From: an uncultured Myxococcales bacterium
GTDB taxonomy: Bacteria > Myxococcota_A > UBA9042
Length of the DNA stretch: 64,000 nucleotides
NCBI GenBank assembly: GCA_903955385.1
Contig: CAJBNH010000024.1
Span: 62,001-126,000 of the forward strand
Direction: 5' to 3'
Of the stretch, positions 17,691 to 26,509 are shown one piece after another (the first letter of the stretch is position 1; each line of letters begins with the position of its first letter). The position numbers and the translations under genes were made by a program. Under the pieces are notes generated by a model. The model searched no databases and had not been told where the DNA came from. It saw nothing but the letters and a program-made list of their open reading frames with translations.

Positions 17691-18668
17691 TCAGCGAATC
17701 GTGTAGCGCAGTGTCTTGGCGACACCGCCGCGGTCGATGAGCACGGTCAGACGGGACTTGTTCTTCAGGGCTTCGTACAGGGCCAAGGCCTTGTTCGGGT
17801 TGTCGATGCGCTCGCCGTTGACGGCCATCAGCAGGTCGCCATTCTCGAAGCCGATGTTCTTGATCAGGCTGTTGCCGGCCATACCGACCATGCGCACGCC
17901 TTCCTGCTTGCCATTGCGGTAGTTGGGCACCACGCGCACTTCGGCGCTGAACTTGGACAGGTCTTTCAGCTTGTCGTTCAGGTTGTTGCGGTCCAGTTGC
18001 CAGGCGGTGTCGGATACGCGGCGCACGCCCTCGACGTTGGGGCCGGCGGTGGGCGACGGCAGCGGGCGCTGCGGCATGGTCGCGGGCGCCACCGCAGCGG
18101 TCGGGATGCCGGCCGCGCCGCCCGGGTCCTTGCCGAACAGCGGCGCGATGGTCAGCTTGGCGCCTTCCTGCAACACAATGTAATTGCGCCGGATCGCGTA
18201 CACGGTGGCTTGGCCGCCCAGCAGCTCGACGCCCACGTTGACGATCTTCTGCTCGCCTTTCTCGACTTCCAGGCTGGCGCTGGACCACGTCTCGGGAGAG
18301 ACGACCATCGTGCCCAGCAGCTTCACCGGCAGCGTCGTCGGCTCGTAGGTCGGGACAAGCGGCCCCTCGTCCGCCGCCTCGGCGCCTTCCTCAGGCGGCG
18401 GCTCTTCGGGCAGCGGCTCTTCGATCAGGAAGATCGACCGACCGGCGATGACGGCACCCGACTCGTCCCGCAGCCGACCGTCGCGCAGGCGCTGACTGAC
18501 ACCGTCGGAGTCGCCCTCGGCCGCCACCATCGGCCGCGCCTCGCTGCGGCCCAGCTTCGTCAGGTACATGCCGACAAACGAGTTCATCGACCCCGCCGTC
18601 AGCCAGGCGATGATGCCAAGCCCCAGCAGGTTGATGAGCCAGAAGTGGCGTTTCAGCAGAACTTCCAT
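17691..18668 (-). CDS. gspC: Type II secretion protein GspC
   Basis: A 325-residue first gene of the operon. A short cytoplasmic tail and one membrane helix (about residues 8-27, FWLINLLGLGIIAWLTAGS) lead to a Pro/Glu-rich linker and the periplasmic homology region (PVKLLGTMVVSPETWSSASLE at about 115-135). A C-terminal PDZ-like domain ends the protein (GNSLIKNIGFENGDLLMAVNGERI; alternative to the coiled coil of other GspC). GspC links the inner-membrane platform to the secretin. Promoter: the sigma-54 site at 18767-18783. Confidence 0.9.
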   Translation of the reverse strand: MEVLLKRHFWLINLLGLGIIAWLTAGSMNSFVGMYLTKLGRSEARPMVAAEGDSDGVSQRLRDGRLRDESGAVIAGRSIFLIEEPLPEEPPPEEGAEAADEGPLVPTYEPTTLPVKLLGTMVVSPETWSSASLEVEKGEQKIVNVGVELLGGQATVYAIRRNYIVLQEGAKLTIAPLFGKDPGGAAGIPTAAVAPATMPQRPLPSPTAGPNVEGVRRVSDTAWQLDRNNLNDKLKDLSKFSAEVRVVPNYRNGKQEGVRMVGMAGNSLIKNIGFENGDLLMAVNGERIDNPNKALALYEALKNKSRLTVLIDRGGVAKTLRYTIR

Positions 18669-18766
18669 TCCGGACCGGCTCCTGTCACCCGCGCGATGGC
18701 GCTGCGACTGCCTGTGCGGTGACCTTCAGCCGCGGTCGGGCCGAGAGACACCTTCGTTCCTAAAGG

Positions 18767-18783
18767 AGCAAAGGTCGTGCCAG
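18767..18783 (-). promoter_or_regulatory. Sigma-54 promoter of the gsp operon
   Basis: On the minus strand the sequence is CTGGCACGACCTTTGCT, which matches the RpoN consensus YTGGCACGrNNNTTGCW at every specified position, with exactly 10 bp between GG (-24) and GC (-12). The expected start of transcription is near 18756, about 88 nt before the gspC ATG. Promoters of this class need an enhancer-binding ATPase, and a candidate upstream site is at 18888-18900. Confidence 0.85.
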
Positions 18784-18887
18784 TTGCCCGGACAAAAGAC
18801 GTTTGTCGAATTGAGACCTTGCGCGACGGGGGACGATACCTCGCGCGACGCGCTGGCACACCGGCCGCTGCCATCCGCCTCTCGTCG

Positions 18888-18900
18888 TGCCAATTTGGCA
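18888..18900. promoter_or_regulatory. Candidate enhancer site, copy 1 (TGCCAATTTGGCA)
   Basis: A 13-bp near-perfect dyad (TGCCAA-T-TTGGCA) ends 105 bp upstream of the sigma-54 promoter of gspC. The same 13-mer occurs at 22946-22958, 106 bp upstream of a second sigma-54-like promoter. This is the placement expected of an upstream activator site for an enhancer-binding protein. It also lies 98 bp before the divergent lipoprotein start. Confidence 0.65.
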
Positions 18901-18997
18901 AACCGTACACGGAATCACGACTTTGCGGCGTGCGTCGGGGCCAGCTATGCTCCGTCCGGTCTCTGGACCTCGCGTGCGGGTCCCGACCGGAGGAACC

Positions 18998-20047
18998 TTG
19001 CGTCGTCATGTCCCTTGCCGCAAGTCGGCGTCTGCGCTGGCCGCCATCCTGCTGGCGTGTGCAGGTCTGTCCGGTTGCGGCACGACCGAGTCCGAGTCTG
19101 TCGATGCCGCCGACCTCTCGGTCGCCGACGTCGCCGAGGACGGGGCCGCGATCGACGTGCCGCTCGATGTCACCGCCACCGACACGGCCGCCCCAGACCT
19201 GCCAGATACCGGCGTCGACGCCACGCTGCCGGATGTCCCCGACGGCTGCATCCCGCTGTGCGAGGGCAAGAAGTGCGGCCCGGACGGCTGCAACGGCATC
19301 TGCGGGTACTGCAAGACCGGCCAGCTCTGCATCGACGACGGGGCGAAGTGCAGCGAGTTCTGCAAGCCGCTGTGCGACGGCAAGAAGTGCGGTGACAACG
19401 GCTGCGGAGGCGACTGCGGTGCTTGTGGCGACGGGTTGCACTGCGGACTCGACTTCCTTTGTCACGAGAACGACTGCATCAGCGACTGCGGCGCGATGAA
19501 GTGCGGCCTCGACACGTGCGGCAAGAGCTGCGGCCTGTGCGCTGACGGCGACTGGTGTGACGCAGGCACGTGCAAACCCTCTCCGTGCAAGGGTATTCCC
19601 GACAGTGGCAAGTGCGATGGCGTCGTGCTGTCGGTCTGCGTGGGGCAGGGAGCCACGGCAGAGAAGCAACTGGTGGACTGTTCGGCAACACCCGGCAAGA
19701 TCTGCGGTTTCGACGGATTGGCCGGCAAGTACGCCTGCATCGACAAGCCAGCCTGCACGCCGGTCTGTCAGGCGACTCGCAACGGCCAGTCGGTCAAGCT
19801 CGAGTGCGGCGACAACGGCTGCGAGGGCGTCTGTGGCGTCTGCGCCAGCGGCTGGTCGTGTCCCGACGGCCAGTGCATCCCGCAGAAGGGCGCAGCGTGC
19901 GGCCCGCTGCCCCCGCAGGGTCAGTGCATGGGCGACGTCTGGATGTTCTGCAATACCGGCAAGATCGCGCTGATCGACTGTCAGGCCGACCTGGGTCAGA
20001 CCTGCGGCTGGGACAGCAAGGTGGGCAAGTTCACCTGCGTGCCGTGA
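18998..20047 (+). CDS. Cys-rich repeat lipoprotein (TTG start)
   Basis: A predicted 349-residue surface lipoprotein. The TTG at 18998 is preceded by GGAGGAACC, an excellent ribosome binding site, and gives a basic N-terminus, a hydrophobic core and the lipobox LSGC (Cys27). An Asp/Ala/Thr-rich linker (about 30-75) leads to Cys-rich repeats of the form CxPLCxGKKCGxxGCxGxCGxC (at about 80-175 and again near 250), interspersed with two copies of a module with CGFDGLAGKYAC or CGWDSKVGKFTC. Such repeats are common in myxobacterial lipoproteins, but their function is not known to me. It converges on truA with a 4-bp gap. Confidence 0.8.
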   Translation: MRRHVPCRKSASALAAILLACAGLSGCGTTESESVDAADLSVADVAEDGAAIDVPLDVTATDTAAPDLPDTGVDATLPDVPDGCIPLCEGKKCGPDGCNGICGYCKTGQLCIDDGAKCSEFCKPLCDGKKCGDNGCGGDCGACGDGLHCGLDFLCHENDCISDCGAMKCGLDTCGKSCGLCADGDWCDAGTCKPSPCKGIPDSGKCDGVVLSVCVGQGATAEKQLVDCSATPGKICGFDGLAGKYACIDKPACTPVCQATRNGQSVKLECGDNGCEGVCGVCASGWSCPDGQCIPQKGAACGPLPPQGQCMGDVWMFCNTGKIALIDCQADLGQTCGWDSKVGKFTCVP

Positions 20048-20051
20048 CGCG

Positions 20052-20930
20052 CTAGTCCTCGTCCTCGTCGGCCGTTTCGCCCCAAGCCCGGTTCATGTTC
20101 GTCAGCAGCCGTTTGTAATCAAGGCCTTGGCGTTCACCAGCCGGGCCGAACATCACCTCGTCCAGCGTCAGTCCGTGGGCGGGAGCGGTCTGCCCGGCGC
20201 GGGTGCGGTCGCGGCTGGCCAAGATCGCCGGCATGTCCTCCGGCGCGAGTCGGTGGTGCCCGACGTCGACCAGCGTGCCCGCGAGGATGCGCACCATGTG
20301 CATCAGGAACGCATTTCCCTCGACGGTGATCGTCAGCAGCCGCTCGTCGACTGCCTCGACCTGCACGCGCCGCAGGTTGCGGATCGTCGACTTGGCCACG
20401 CACGCGATGTCGCGAAACGCGGCGTAGTCGTGGACGCCTGCCAGCAGCGGCGCCGCTTGCATCATCGCCTCGAGGTCCAGGGGAGCGCGGACATGCCACG
20501 AGGTCCGGCGCCACATCGGCGACAGCGACTCGTTCCGTTGGATCCGGTAGACGTACCGCTTGCCGACGGCATCGTGGCGAACGTGGAACTCGGGCGGCAT
20601 GTCCTCCACCGCTTGCACGGCAAGGTCGGGCGGCAGGTGGCGATTCAGCCCCAGCTTCAGGTTGCGCGGCGGCACCTTGACGGCGGTCATCACCAGCACG
20701 GGCATTCGGCGCGCGTGGACGCCAGAGTCGGTGCGGCTCGACGACCGCGCGACAATCGTCTCGCCCATCATCCGCAACCAGGCCTTCTCAATCTCGCCTG
20801 CGACCGTTCGCAACGGCGGAGCCTGCCTCTGGAATCCGCAGAAATCGGTGCCCTCGAACTCGACCCACAGCAGCACCTGCCGACTGGGGCGGAGCGGGGC
20901 GTCCTGTGGGGCCGGGGATTGGTCAGCCAT
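20052..20930 (-). CDS. truA: tRNA pseudouridine synthase A
   Basis: A 292-residue enzyme that isomerises uridines 38-40 in the anticodon arm of tRNAs. The catalytic Asp is D68 in SSSRTDSGVHA. Other TruA motifs are FCGFQRQ near 30, RYVYRI near 127 and HDYAAFRD in the middle, with NAFLMHMVRILAGTLVDVG in the C-terminal domain. It is slightly longer than the usual 260-280 residues because of Pro-rich and Asp/Glu-rich ends. It lies 50 bp downstream of the outer-membrane fusion gene and may be read through from its promoter. Confidence 0.93.
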   Translation of the reverse strand: MADQSPAPQDAPLRPSRQVLLWVEFEGTDFCGFQRQAPPLRTVAGEIEKAWLRMMGETIVARSSSRTDSGVHARRMPVLVMTAVKVPPRNLKLGLNRHLPPDLAVQAVEDMPPEFHVRHDAVGKRYVYRIQRNESLSPMWRRTSWHVRAPLDLEAMMQAAPLLAGVHDYAAFRDIACVAKSTIRNLRRVQVEAVDERLLTITVEGNAFLMHMVRILAGTLVDVGHHRLAPEDMPAILASRDRTRAGQTAPAHGLTLDEVMFGPAGERQGLDYKRLLTNMNRAWGETADEDED

Positions 20931-20980
20931 CGGCGCACAATCGCTTGCGGTGGCAGGGGACGGGACGTTCGCGCTGGGGG

Positions 20981-22756
20981 CTAGAGGTCGAACGCAAGAC
21001 CGAACACCAGCACGTCATCCGACAGGTCGATCGACTTGGAGTCGCCAAAGTCGTTCAGGGAGAGACGTCGCCACTCGCCGAACAAATACGAGTGGTTCAC
21101 GCCCATCTCGATGTCGAAACTGCGCGCCGCCGAGGGCTCCAGCGGGTCGAGCTGGAAGCGAAGACCCACCGATCCGTGCAAACCGGCCACTCCGCCTCGG
21201 CCGACGAACGTATCTCCGGCGGCATCCGTGTAGCGGCTGATGTTGCCCACGCCGTTCTCGATCCACCACACCCCATAAGCCAAGCCGACCTTGCCGTACG
21301 GGATGAGGGGAAAGCCGGTCTTCTTGGAAATCCAGTCGAATCGGTACACGAGGTCCAGGGTCAGCGGGATGATGTTCAGGGTCGTCTTGTCCTCGGTCGC
21401 GCCGCCCGACACCGCCAGACTCTGGCCGGTGGCCGACCACCAGCCCGCGCCGACGCCCATGCTGAGATCGCCAAACCCGTGGAAGATGTTCCAGTCGATG
21501 CTGGCGCCCCACTCCCAGTCCGACCCGCCCAGCACGTCGGCATACGGCACGGCGCCGGTGGTCTTCGCGAACTCGCGGTCGATGCCGGGCTGGTAGGAGC
21601 CGAACCGCAGGTCCAGGCTCGAGGTCTGCGGCGACTCGGCGCGCGCTTCGCCTGCGGCCACCATGCCCAACGTGCCGATAGCGCCAAGCGCAACGATGAC
21701 CCGGCTCAGGCGAGCGAGGGGCAGCTTGCGGCGCGTCGCCAGAACGACAACCGGCAGGAACAGCAGCAGCCACGAGAGGTTGCCTGTCCCGCTCCGGCCA
21801 GAGCTGCAGCCGTAGTAGCCGCCCTCCTCCGTGCCGCCGTTGGCCTTGTAGTACTGCCACAGGTCCTGCACCTCCAGCGGGGCGCCGGACATCACGACGG
21901 AGCCGTCGCTCTCGTTGTCGTTCGCGTCAATCGCCGAGACCGAGACGTAGTACGTGGTGCCGTTGGTCAGGCCGGTGATCTGGTAGCTGGTGGCCGTCAG
22001 CACGCTGGACTTGCCCTCAGCCATCCACGCCGTCGCCGCGGTCAAGGGTTGCTTGGACCAGTAGACGCGAGAGGAAAGCGTCGTGGCGGTGTCCACATGC
22101 TCCCACGTCGCCTTGAGGTTCTCACTGCCTGAAGACAACCCGGTCAGGGTCGGGGCCTTCGGCGCTTCGAGGTCGACGTCGATGTTCAGCGCAACACCGG
22201 TGACCGTGGTGGTGGCGGTGCCTGTCGAGAGGTCCTTGACGATGAAGTAGATCTTGGCGCCGGTGGTCGAGTCTACGTTGCAAGCCGTGTCGCCCAGCAC
22301 ATCGCGCAGGTCGATGTCGACCGTCTGCCCCGAGGCCGTCAGCGGGTTGTCGAAGTCATGGTCGCTGGTGATCACCTTGCACGCCGAGTCGCTCGCCGAC
22401 TCGGTCATGTCGTTCTCGTCGCAGCTGCGACCGGGCGGGGCGATCTTGATGCCGTACTGCGGCGTCGCCTGCAGCACGTTCTTGTCCAGCCACGACCAGG
22501 TGATCCGAATCTTGGGCGAGGCGTGGGCGCGAATCGTCTCGCAATCCGCGATGTTGATCACGTGGGTGACCTTGCCCAGACCGATCTGGTTCGATGTCAG
22601 TCCCAGCCGGTCGTTCGGCGTGAAGTCGCTGCCGGGCTTGCCGACGATCGAGTCGACCTGGATGGTGACCGCCTGTGCCGCCGCCGCCGAGAACAGCGCC
22701 GTCGCCGCAAGTCCGCACACGACCGCTGCCCGGATCTGGTTGCCGCTTGCCTTCAT
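20981..22756 (-). CDS. Fusion: Fn3 surface protein with internal sorting-like tag and C-terminal outer-membrane barrel
   Basis: A 591-residue protein. A signal peptide (1-27) is followed by a beta-rich domain and a fibronectin III-like domain (about 195-295, APTLTGLSSGSENLKATWEH... and TYYVSVSAIDANDNES). At about 314-344 comes a GCSSGRSG-hydrophobic-RRK element (Cys317) that looks like a MYXO-CTERM-type C-terminal tag. A second signal-like hydrophobic segment ends AAGEARAES near 376, then about 215 residues have alternating patterns and end in FGLAFDL with terminal Leu, as in an outer-membrane beta-barrel. No ATG, GTG or TTG lies in frame between RRK and the second hydrophobic core, so it seems to be one polypeptide. 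The ATG at 22756 has GGAGGA 7 nt upstream. Confidence 0.75.
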   Translation of the reverse strand: MKASGNQIRAAVVCGLAATALFSAAAAQAVTIQVDSIVGKPGSDFTPNDRLGLTSNQIGLGKVTHVINIADCETIRAHASPKIRITWSWLDKNVLQATPQYGIKIAPPGRSCDENDMTESASDSACKVITSDHDFDNPLTASGQTVDIDLRDVLGDTACNVDSTTGAKIYFIVKDLSTGTATTTVTGVALNIDVDLEAPKAPTLTGLSSGSENLKATWEHVDTATTLSSRVYWSKQPLTAATAWMAEGKSSVLTATSYQITGLTNGTTYYVSVSAIDANDNESDGSVVMSGAPLEVQDLWQYYKANGGTEEGGYYGCSSGRSGTGNLSWLLLFLPVVVLATRRKLPLARLSRVIVALGAIGTLGMVAAGEARAESPQTSSLDLRFGSYQPGIDREFAKTTGAVPYADVLGGSDWEWGASIDWNIFHGFGDLSMGVGAGWWSATGQSLAVSGGATEDKTTLNIIPLTLDLVYRFDWISKKTGFPLIPYGKVGLAYGVWWIENGVGNISRYTDAAGDTFVGRGGVAGLHGSVGLRFQLDPLEPSAARSFDIEMGVNHSYLFGEWRRLSLNDFGDSKSIDLSDDVLVFGLAFDL

Positions 22757-22823
22757 CACCGCGTCCTCCGACCGTCCGCTGCGACCTCGACTCTGGGTCG
22801 CCGCAGGACCAACGCCCTTGTTC

Positions 22824-22840
22824 TGCATGGCCCGTGCCAA
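22824..22840 (-). promoter_or_regulatory. Sigma-54-like promoter of the outer-membrane fusion gene
   Basis: The minus strand reads TTGGCACGGGCCATGCA. The -24 element TTGGCACG is perfect, the GG to GC spacing is exactly 10 bp, and only the first T of TTGC is replaced by A. Transcription would begin near 22813, about 57 nt before the ATG at 22756. The palindrome at 22946-22958 lies 106 bp upstream. Confidence 0.75.
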
Positions 22841-22945
22841 AGGCACCACACGCCAACCTCGCGACAGCTTGCGGGTATTCCCAACTGCCCGGCAATTCCG
22901 CGTGCCTTTCGGTCACGACCGACGGCCCGAACAGTGGCTCAACCT

Positions 22946-22958
22946 TGCCAATTTGGCA
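22946..22958. promoter_or_regulatory. Candidate enhancer site, copy 2 (TGCCAATTTGGCA)
   Basis: An exact second copy of the 13-bp dyad found upstream of gspC. It lies in the 226-bp gap between asd and the outer-membrane fusion gene. Measured from dyad centre to the -12 C, the distance is 127 bp here and 126 bp at gspC. Confidence 0.65.
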
Positions 22959-22982
22959 GAGCCCGGGTCCGCTGCCCGCCGA

Positions 22983-24029
22983 CTAGGCCTTGGCCGTTCG
23001 CCCGGCACCGCGCACCAGACCTCGCTCGACCGCCAGCAGCGCAATCTGCACCGCATTGGTCGCCGCACCCTTGCGCAGGTTGTCGGCCACGACCCAAAAC
23101 GCCAGTGCATTCAGGTCAGTGGGGTCCTGCCGAATGCGTCCCACGAACACATCGTCCTTCTCGGCAGCGTCGATCGGCATCGGGTACTGCCGCTGCTTGG
23201 GGTCGTCCACGACGCTGACGCCGGGCATCTTGGCCAGCAGCTCGCGCGCTTGTGCAGGGGTCAGCGGCCGCTCGAATTCGGCCAGCACCGACTCGCTGTG
23301 GCCGCCGAAGACAGGCACCCGCACGGCGGTCGGCGTCACGCGCAACTCCGGCAACCCCATGATCTTGCGGGACTCGTAGACCAGCTTCATCTCTTCGTCG
23401 GTGTACCCTTGGGCATCGAAGGTGCCGATGTGGGGGATCACGTTGAAGGCGATGCGGGCGTTGTGGACCTTGACCTCGAACGGCTTCTGGTTGAACAGCG
23501 CAATCGTCTGGGCGCTCAGCTCGTCCATGCCCTTCTGGCCGGCGCCCGACACGCTCTGGTAGGTCGAGACGACGACGCGACGCAGCCCCGCCACCTGATG
23601 CAGCGGCTGCAGCGCCATCACCAGCTGCACGGTCGAGCAGTTTGGGTTGGCTACGATGCCGTCGTGCCACAGCAGGTCGTCTGGGTTCACCTCGGGGACG
23701 ACCAGCGGCACCGTGTCGAACATGCGAAACGCATTGGAGTTGTCGACGCAGAAGCAGCCCCGCCGCGCCGCCTCGGGCAGCAGCTCGCGTGAGACGGTCC
23801 CGCCGGCCGACGCCAGCACGATGTCCACGCCATCGAATGCCTCCGGTGTGGCGACGCGCACCTTCAGCGGCCGCTTGCCCCACAGCACCTCTTCACCCTC
23901 AGAGCGGGTCGAGGCCAGCGCAATCACCTCTGATGCGGGAAAGCGTCGCTCGTCCAGCACCGCGAGCATTTCGCGACCCACGGCGCCAGTCGCGCCCAGG
24001 ACGGCGACCTTGTACTGCTTGATTGTCAT
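22983..24029 (-). CDS. asd: Aspartate-semialdehyde dehydrogenase
   Basis: A 348-residue NADPH-dependent enzyme reducing aspartyl phosphate to aspartate semialdehyde, the branch point to lysine/diaminopimelate, threonine and methionine. The nucleotide-binding motif is GATGAVGREML (12-22). The nucleophile is C131 in ANPNCSTVQ, and the catalytic His is in RVPVFGGHSES near 244. Length is normal. GGAGAACCC precedes the ATG. It follows the PP2C gene by 12 nt, so the two are probably cotranscribed. Confidence 0.95.
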   Translation of the reverse strand: MTIKQYKVAVLGATGAVGREMLAVLDERRFPASEVIALASTRSEGEEVLWGKRPLKVRVATPEAFDGVDIVLASAGGTVSRELLPEAARRGCFCVDNSNAFRMFDTVPLVVPEVNPDDLLWHDGIVANPNCSTVQLVMALQPLHQVAGLRRVVVSTYQSVSGAGQKGMDELSAQTIALFNQKPFEVKVHNARIAFNVIPHIGTFDAQGYTDEEMKLVYESRKIMGLPELRVTPTAVRVPVFGGHSESVLAEFERPLTPAQARELLAKMPGVSVVDDPKQRQYPMPIDAAEKDDVFVGRIRQDPTDLNALAFWVVADNLRKGAATNAVQIALLAVERGLVRGAGRTAKA

Positions 24030-24041
24030 GGGTTCTCCGGT

Positions 24042-24944
24042 CTAGGCGGCCTCGCCCGGTGCAGGGACGCTTGGCGGCGGCGGAATGAACGACACCGCTC
24101 GCTGCTGCGGTCCCGTGCGGATCCGGATGATGAGGCTCGTGATGTTGTCGTGGCCGCCCATTTCCTTGGCGCGCCGCGTCAGCTCTTCGCAGGCATCGGC
24201 GGCCGTGGGGGCGAACTGCAGGATGCGGCCGATCTCGCGGTCCCGCACCAAGTCGGTCAACCCGTCGGTACACAACAGGATCTGGTCGCCGGGTCGCACG
24301 GTGGTCGAGGTGATGTCGACTTCGACGGCGTCCTGCAGTCCCAGCGCACGCACGATGACATTCTTGTAGGGAAAGTCCTCGATCTCATGCGGTTGCAGCA
24401 AATTCAGGCGGATGTACTCGTTCAGCAGCGAGTGATCCTCGGTCAGCTGCAGCAGCTCGCCGTCTCGCATCCGATACACGCGACTGTCGCCCACATTGGC
24501 GACGTAGATCCGTGATCCGGCGAAGGCGACGGCGACAACGGTCGTGCCCATGTCGCGCAGCTGCACGTGTTCCTGGGCCAGCCGAAAGACCGACAGGTTG
24601 GCGCTCTCGACGGCCTTGCGCAGGCGCAGCGAGTGGAAGCTGGGGTTGCTTTTGGCGCCCTTGGTGCGTTCGGCAGCCGCCCGTACCCGCTGCGTGATGT
24701 CCGGCGACTCGTAGAACGCGCGGATCGCCTCGATCGTGAACGCCGACGCCACCTCTCCGCACGCGTGGCCGCCCATGCCGTCGGCAACGACGTACAGGTC
24801 GGCATCTTCGAGCAAGAGCAGGGCGTCTTCGTTGCCTTCACGCACAAGCCCGACGTCGGTCAGGCCGTGGGTTTCACGCCAAAACGTCTTGCGCTTCGAT
24901 CGCTTGCGGGATTTCGGAGCCGCGTTGGCGGCAGGGTCGGGCAT
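24042..24944 (-). CDS. PP2C-family Ser/Thr protein phosphatase
   Basis: About 300 residues from the ATG at 24944; an in-frame GTG at 25013 is an alternative. All PPM metal-binding motifs are present: VREGNEDALL, VADGMGGHACGE, DMGTTVVAVAF, NVGDSRVYRM, LLCTDGLTDLV and GHDNITSLII. It should dephosphorylate Ser/Thr residues on proteins in the cytoplasm and could counteract Hanks-type kinases, one of which lies 34 kb away. A short Lys/Arg-rich N-terminus and a Pro-rich C-terminus flank the domain. The 3' end is 12 nt from asd. Confidence 0.88.
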   Translation of the reverse strand: MPDPAANAAPKSRKRSKRKTFWRETHGLTDVGLVREGNEDALLLLEDADLYVVADGMGGHACGEVASAFTIEAIRAFYESPDITQRVRAAAERTKGAKSNPSFHSLRLRKAVESANLSVFRLAQEHVQLRDMGTTVVAVAFAGSRIYVANVGDSRVYRMRDGELLQLTEDHSLLNEYIRLNLLQPHEIEDFPYKNVIVRALGLQDAVEVDITSTTVRPGDQILLCTDGLTDLVRDREIGRILQFAPTAADACEELTRRAKEMGGHDNITSLIIRIRTGPQQRAVSFIPPPPSVPAPGEAA

Positions 24945-25093
24945 AAGGCAGCACGCCGGGGTCAGGGCCAAACGGTCACTCAAGAACGGGTCACTTTCCC
25001 GCTCCCACTCCACACCGCTCCAAAACGGATCGACGCATCAGCAACACGTCGGTCCAACCTATCGTGGCAAGGGAACACTGTCAAACTCGCGTG

Positions 25094-26467
25094 CTACGGA
25101 TGAATGCGATCCATCAGGCGCGCGAACGGAATCGTTTCGCGCACATGCGGCAACCCGCAGACCCACGCGACGGTTCGCTCCACACCAAGGCCAAAGCCAG
25201 CGTGCGGCACCGAACCGTACTTGCGCAGGTCCAGGTACCAATCGAACGCCTCCATCGGCAGCCCGTGCTTGTGGATCGCGGCCACCAGCGTGTCGTAATC
25301 GTCTTCGCGCTGACCGCCGCCGATGATCTCGCCGTAGCCCTCGGGCGCCAGCATGTCGACCGACAGGGTGCGGTCCGGGTCGTCCGGTCGACGCTTCATG
25401 TAGAACGCCTTGACCTCGGCCGGGTAACCGTAGACCAGGGTCGGGCTGTCGTTCTCGCGCGACAGGATCGTCTCGTCGTCGCCACCCAGATCGTCGCCGT
25501 CGGGAATGTCGCTGCCCAGCTCGTGCAGGCGCCGAATGGCGTCCTTGTAGTCGAGACGGGGGAACGGCTTGTGGACGGCCGCCAGGGCCTCGCGCCGGGG
25601 CTTGAGCTGCCGATCCTGCTCCGCCTCACTGCGGATGCTGTCGATGAGGTCGAGCTCCGACCCGCAGTCGGCCAGCACGTCGCGACAGATCGTGCAGATC
25701 AGGTCCTCGGCCAGCTCCATCGTGCCGTCGAGATCCATGAATGCGGCCTCGGGCTCGACCATCCAGAACTCGGTCAAGTGCCTGCGGGTCTTGGACTTCT
25801 CGGCGCGGAACGTGGGGCCGAACGTGTAGACCTTGCCAAACGCCATTGCGTCGGCCTCGTTGTACAACTGGCCGCTTTGGCTCAGGTAAGCCTTGGTCCC
25901 GTGGTAGTCGGTCTCGAACAGCGTCGAGGTGCCCTCGCACGCGGCGGGGGTGAAGATCGGCGTGTCGACCAGCAGGAAGCCGCGGCCATCGAAGAAGTCG
26001 CGGATCGTTTTGATGATTCGCGCGCGCACCTTGAGGATGGCGCCCTGACGCCGTGACCGCAGCCACAAGTGCCGGTGGTCCATCAGGAAAGCGACGCCAT
26101 GCTCCTTGGGCGAGATCGGATAGTCGGGCGCAGCGTCGGCGACGACGACCATGCCGTCGCACGCGAGCTCGAAGCCCAGCGGCGACCGCTCGTCACGCCG
26201 GACAGTACCGCTGACGATGAGGCTGGTTTCCTGCGTCAGGTGGTCGGCACGCTGGAAGGTGGCCTCGTCGACGTCGCCCTTGAACATCACCGCCTGGATG
26301 ATGCCAGAGCCGTCGCGCACCTGCAGGAAGTGCAGCTTGCCCTTCGACCGCCGGCCGTACAGCCAGCCGCGGATCTGCACCCGCTGGCCGTCAAACGGGG
26401 CGATCTCCGCGACGCGGGCCACGGGCAGGTCGGGAAGCGCCATGGGAAGAGTGGGGCTGAGCGACAT
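25094..26467 (-). CDS. asnS: Asparaginyl-tRNA synthetase
   Basis: A 457-residue class IIb aminoacyl-tRNA synthetase that charges tRNA-Asn. The N-terminal OB-fold anticodon-binding domain ([23 protein letters not shown]) spans about 27-110. Motif 2 is [21 protein letters not shown] and motif 3 [12 protein letters not shown]; the end [12 protein letters not shown] resembles the usual [22 protein letters not shown] favours AsnRS over AspRS. Start: ATG at 26467 with AGGTGCG upstream, giving the usual N-terminus; the longer frame adds 19 residues. Confidence 0.92.
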   Translation of the reverse strand: MSLSPTLPMALPDLPVARVAEIAPFDGQRVQIRGWLYGRRSKGKLHFLQVRDGSGIIQAVMFKGDVDEATFQRADHLTQETSLIVSGTVRRDERSPLGFELACDGMVVVADAAPDYPISPKEHGVAFLMDHRHLWLRSRRQGAILKVRARIIKTIRDFFDGRGFLLVDTPIFTPAACEGTSTLFETDYHGTKAYLSQSGQLYNEADAMAFGKVYTFGPTFRAEKSKTRRHLTEFWMVEPEAAFMDLDGTMELAEDLICTICRDVLADCGSELDLIDSIRSEAEQDRQLKPRREALAAVHKPFPRLDYKDAIRRLHELGSDIPDGDDLGGDDETILSRENDSPTLVYGYPAEVKAFYMKRRPDDPDRTLSVDMLAPEGYGEIIGGGQREDDYDTLVAAIHKHGLPMEAFDWYLDLRKYGSVPHAGFGLGVERTVAWVCGLPHVRETIPFARLMDRIHP

Positions 26468-26509
26468 GATCGCACCTGCACGCAAAGAGTTGAGGGGAGC
26501 CAGAAGCAA

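Larger units (their letters stand above)
18669..18997. other. Divergent regulatory region gspC / Cys-rich lipoprotein
   Basis: 329 bp between gspC (minus) and the Cys-rich lipoprotein (plus). It holds the sigma-54 promoter for the gsp operon and, farther up, the 13-bp palindrome. Small open frames here overlap both and look like shadows. A plus-strand promoter for the lipoprotein is not clear. Confidence 0.6.
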
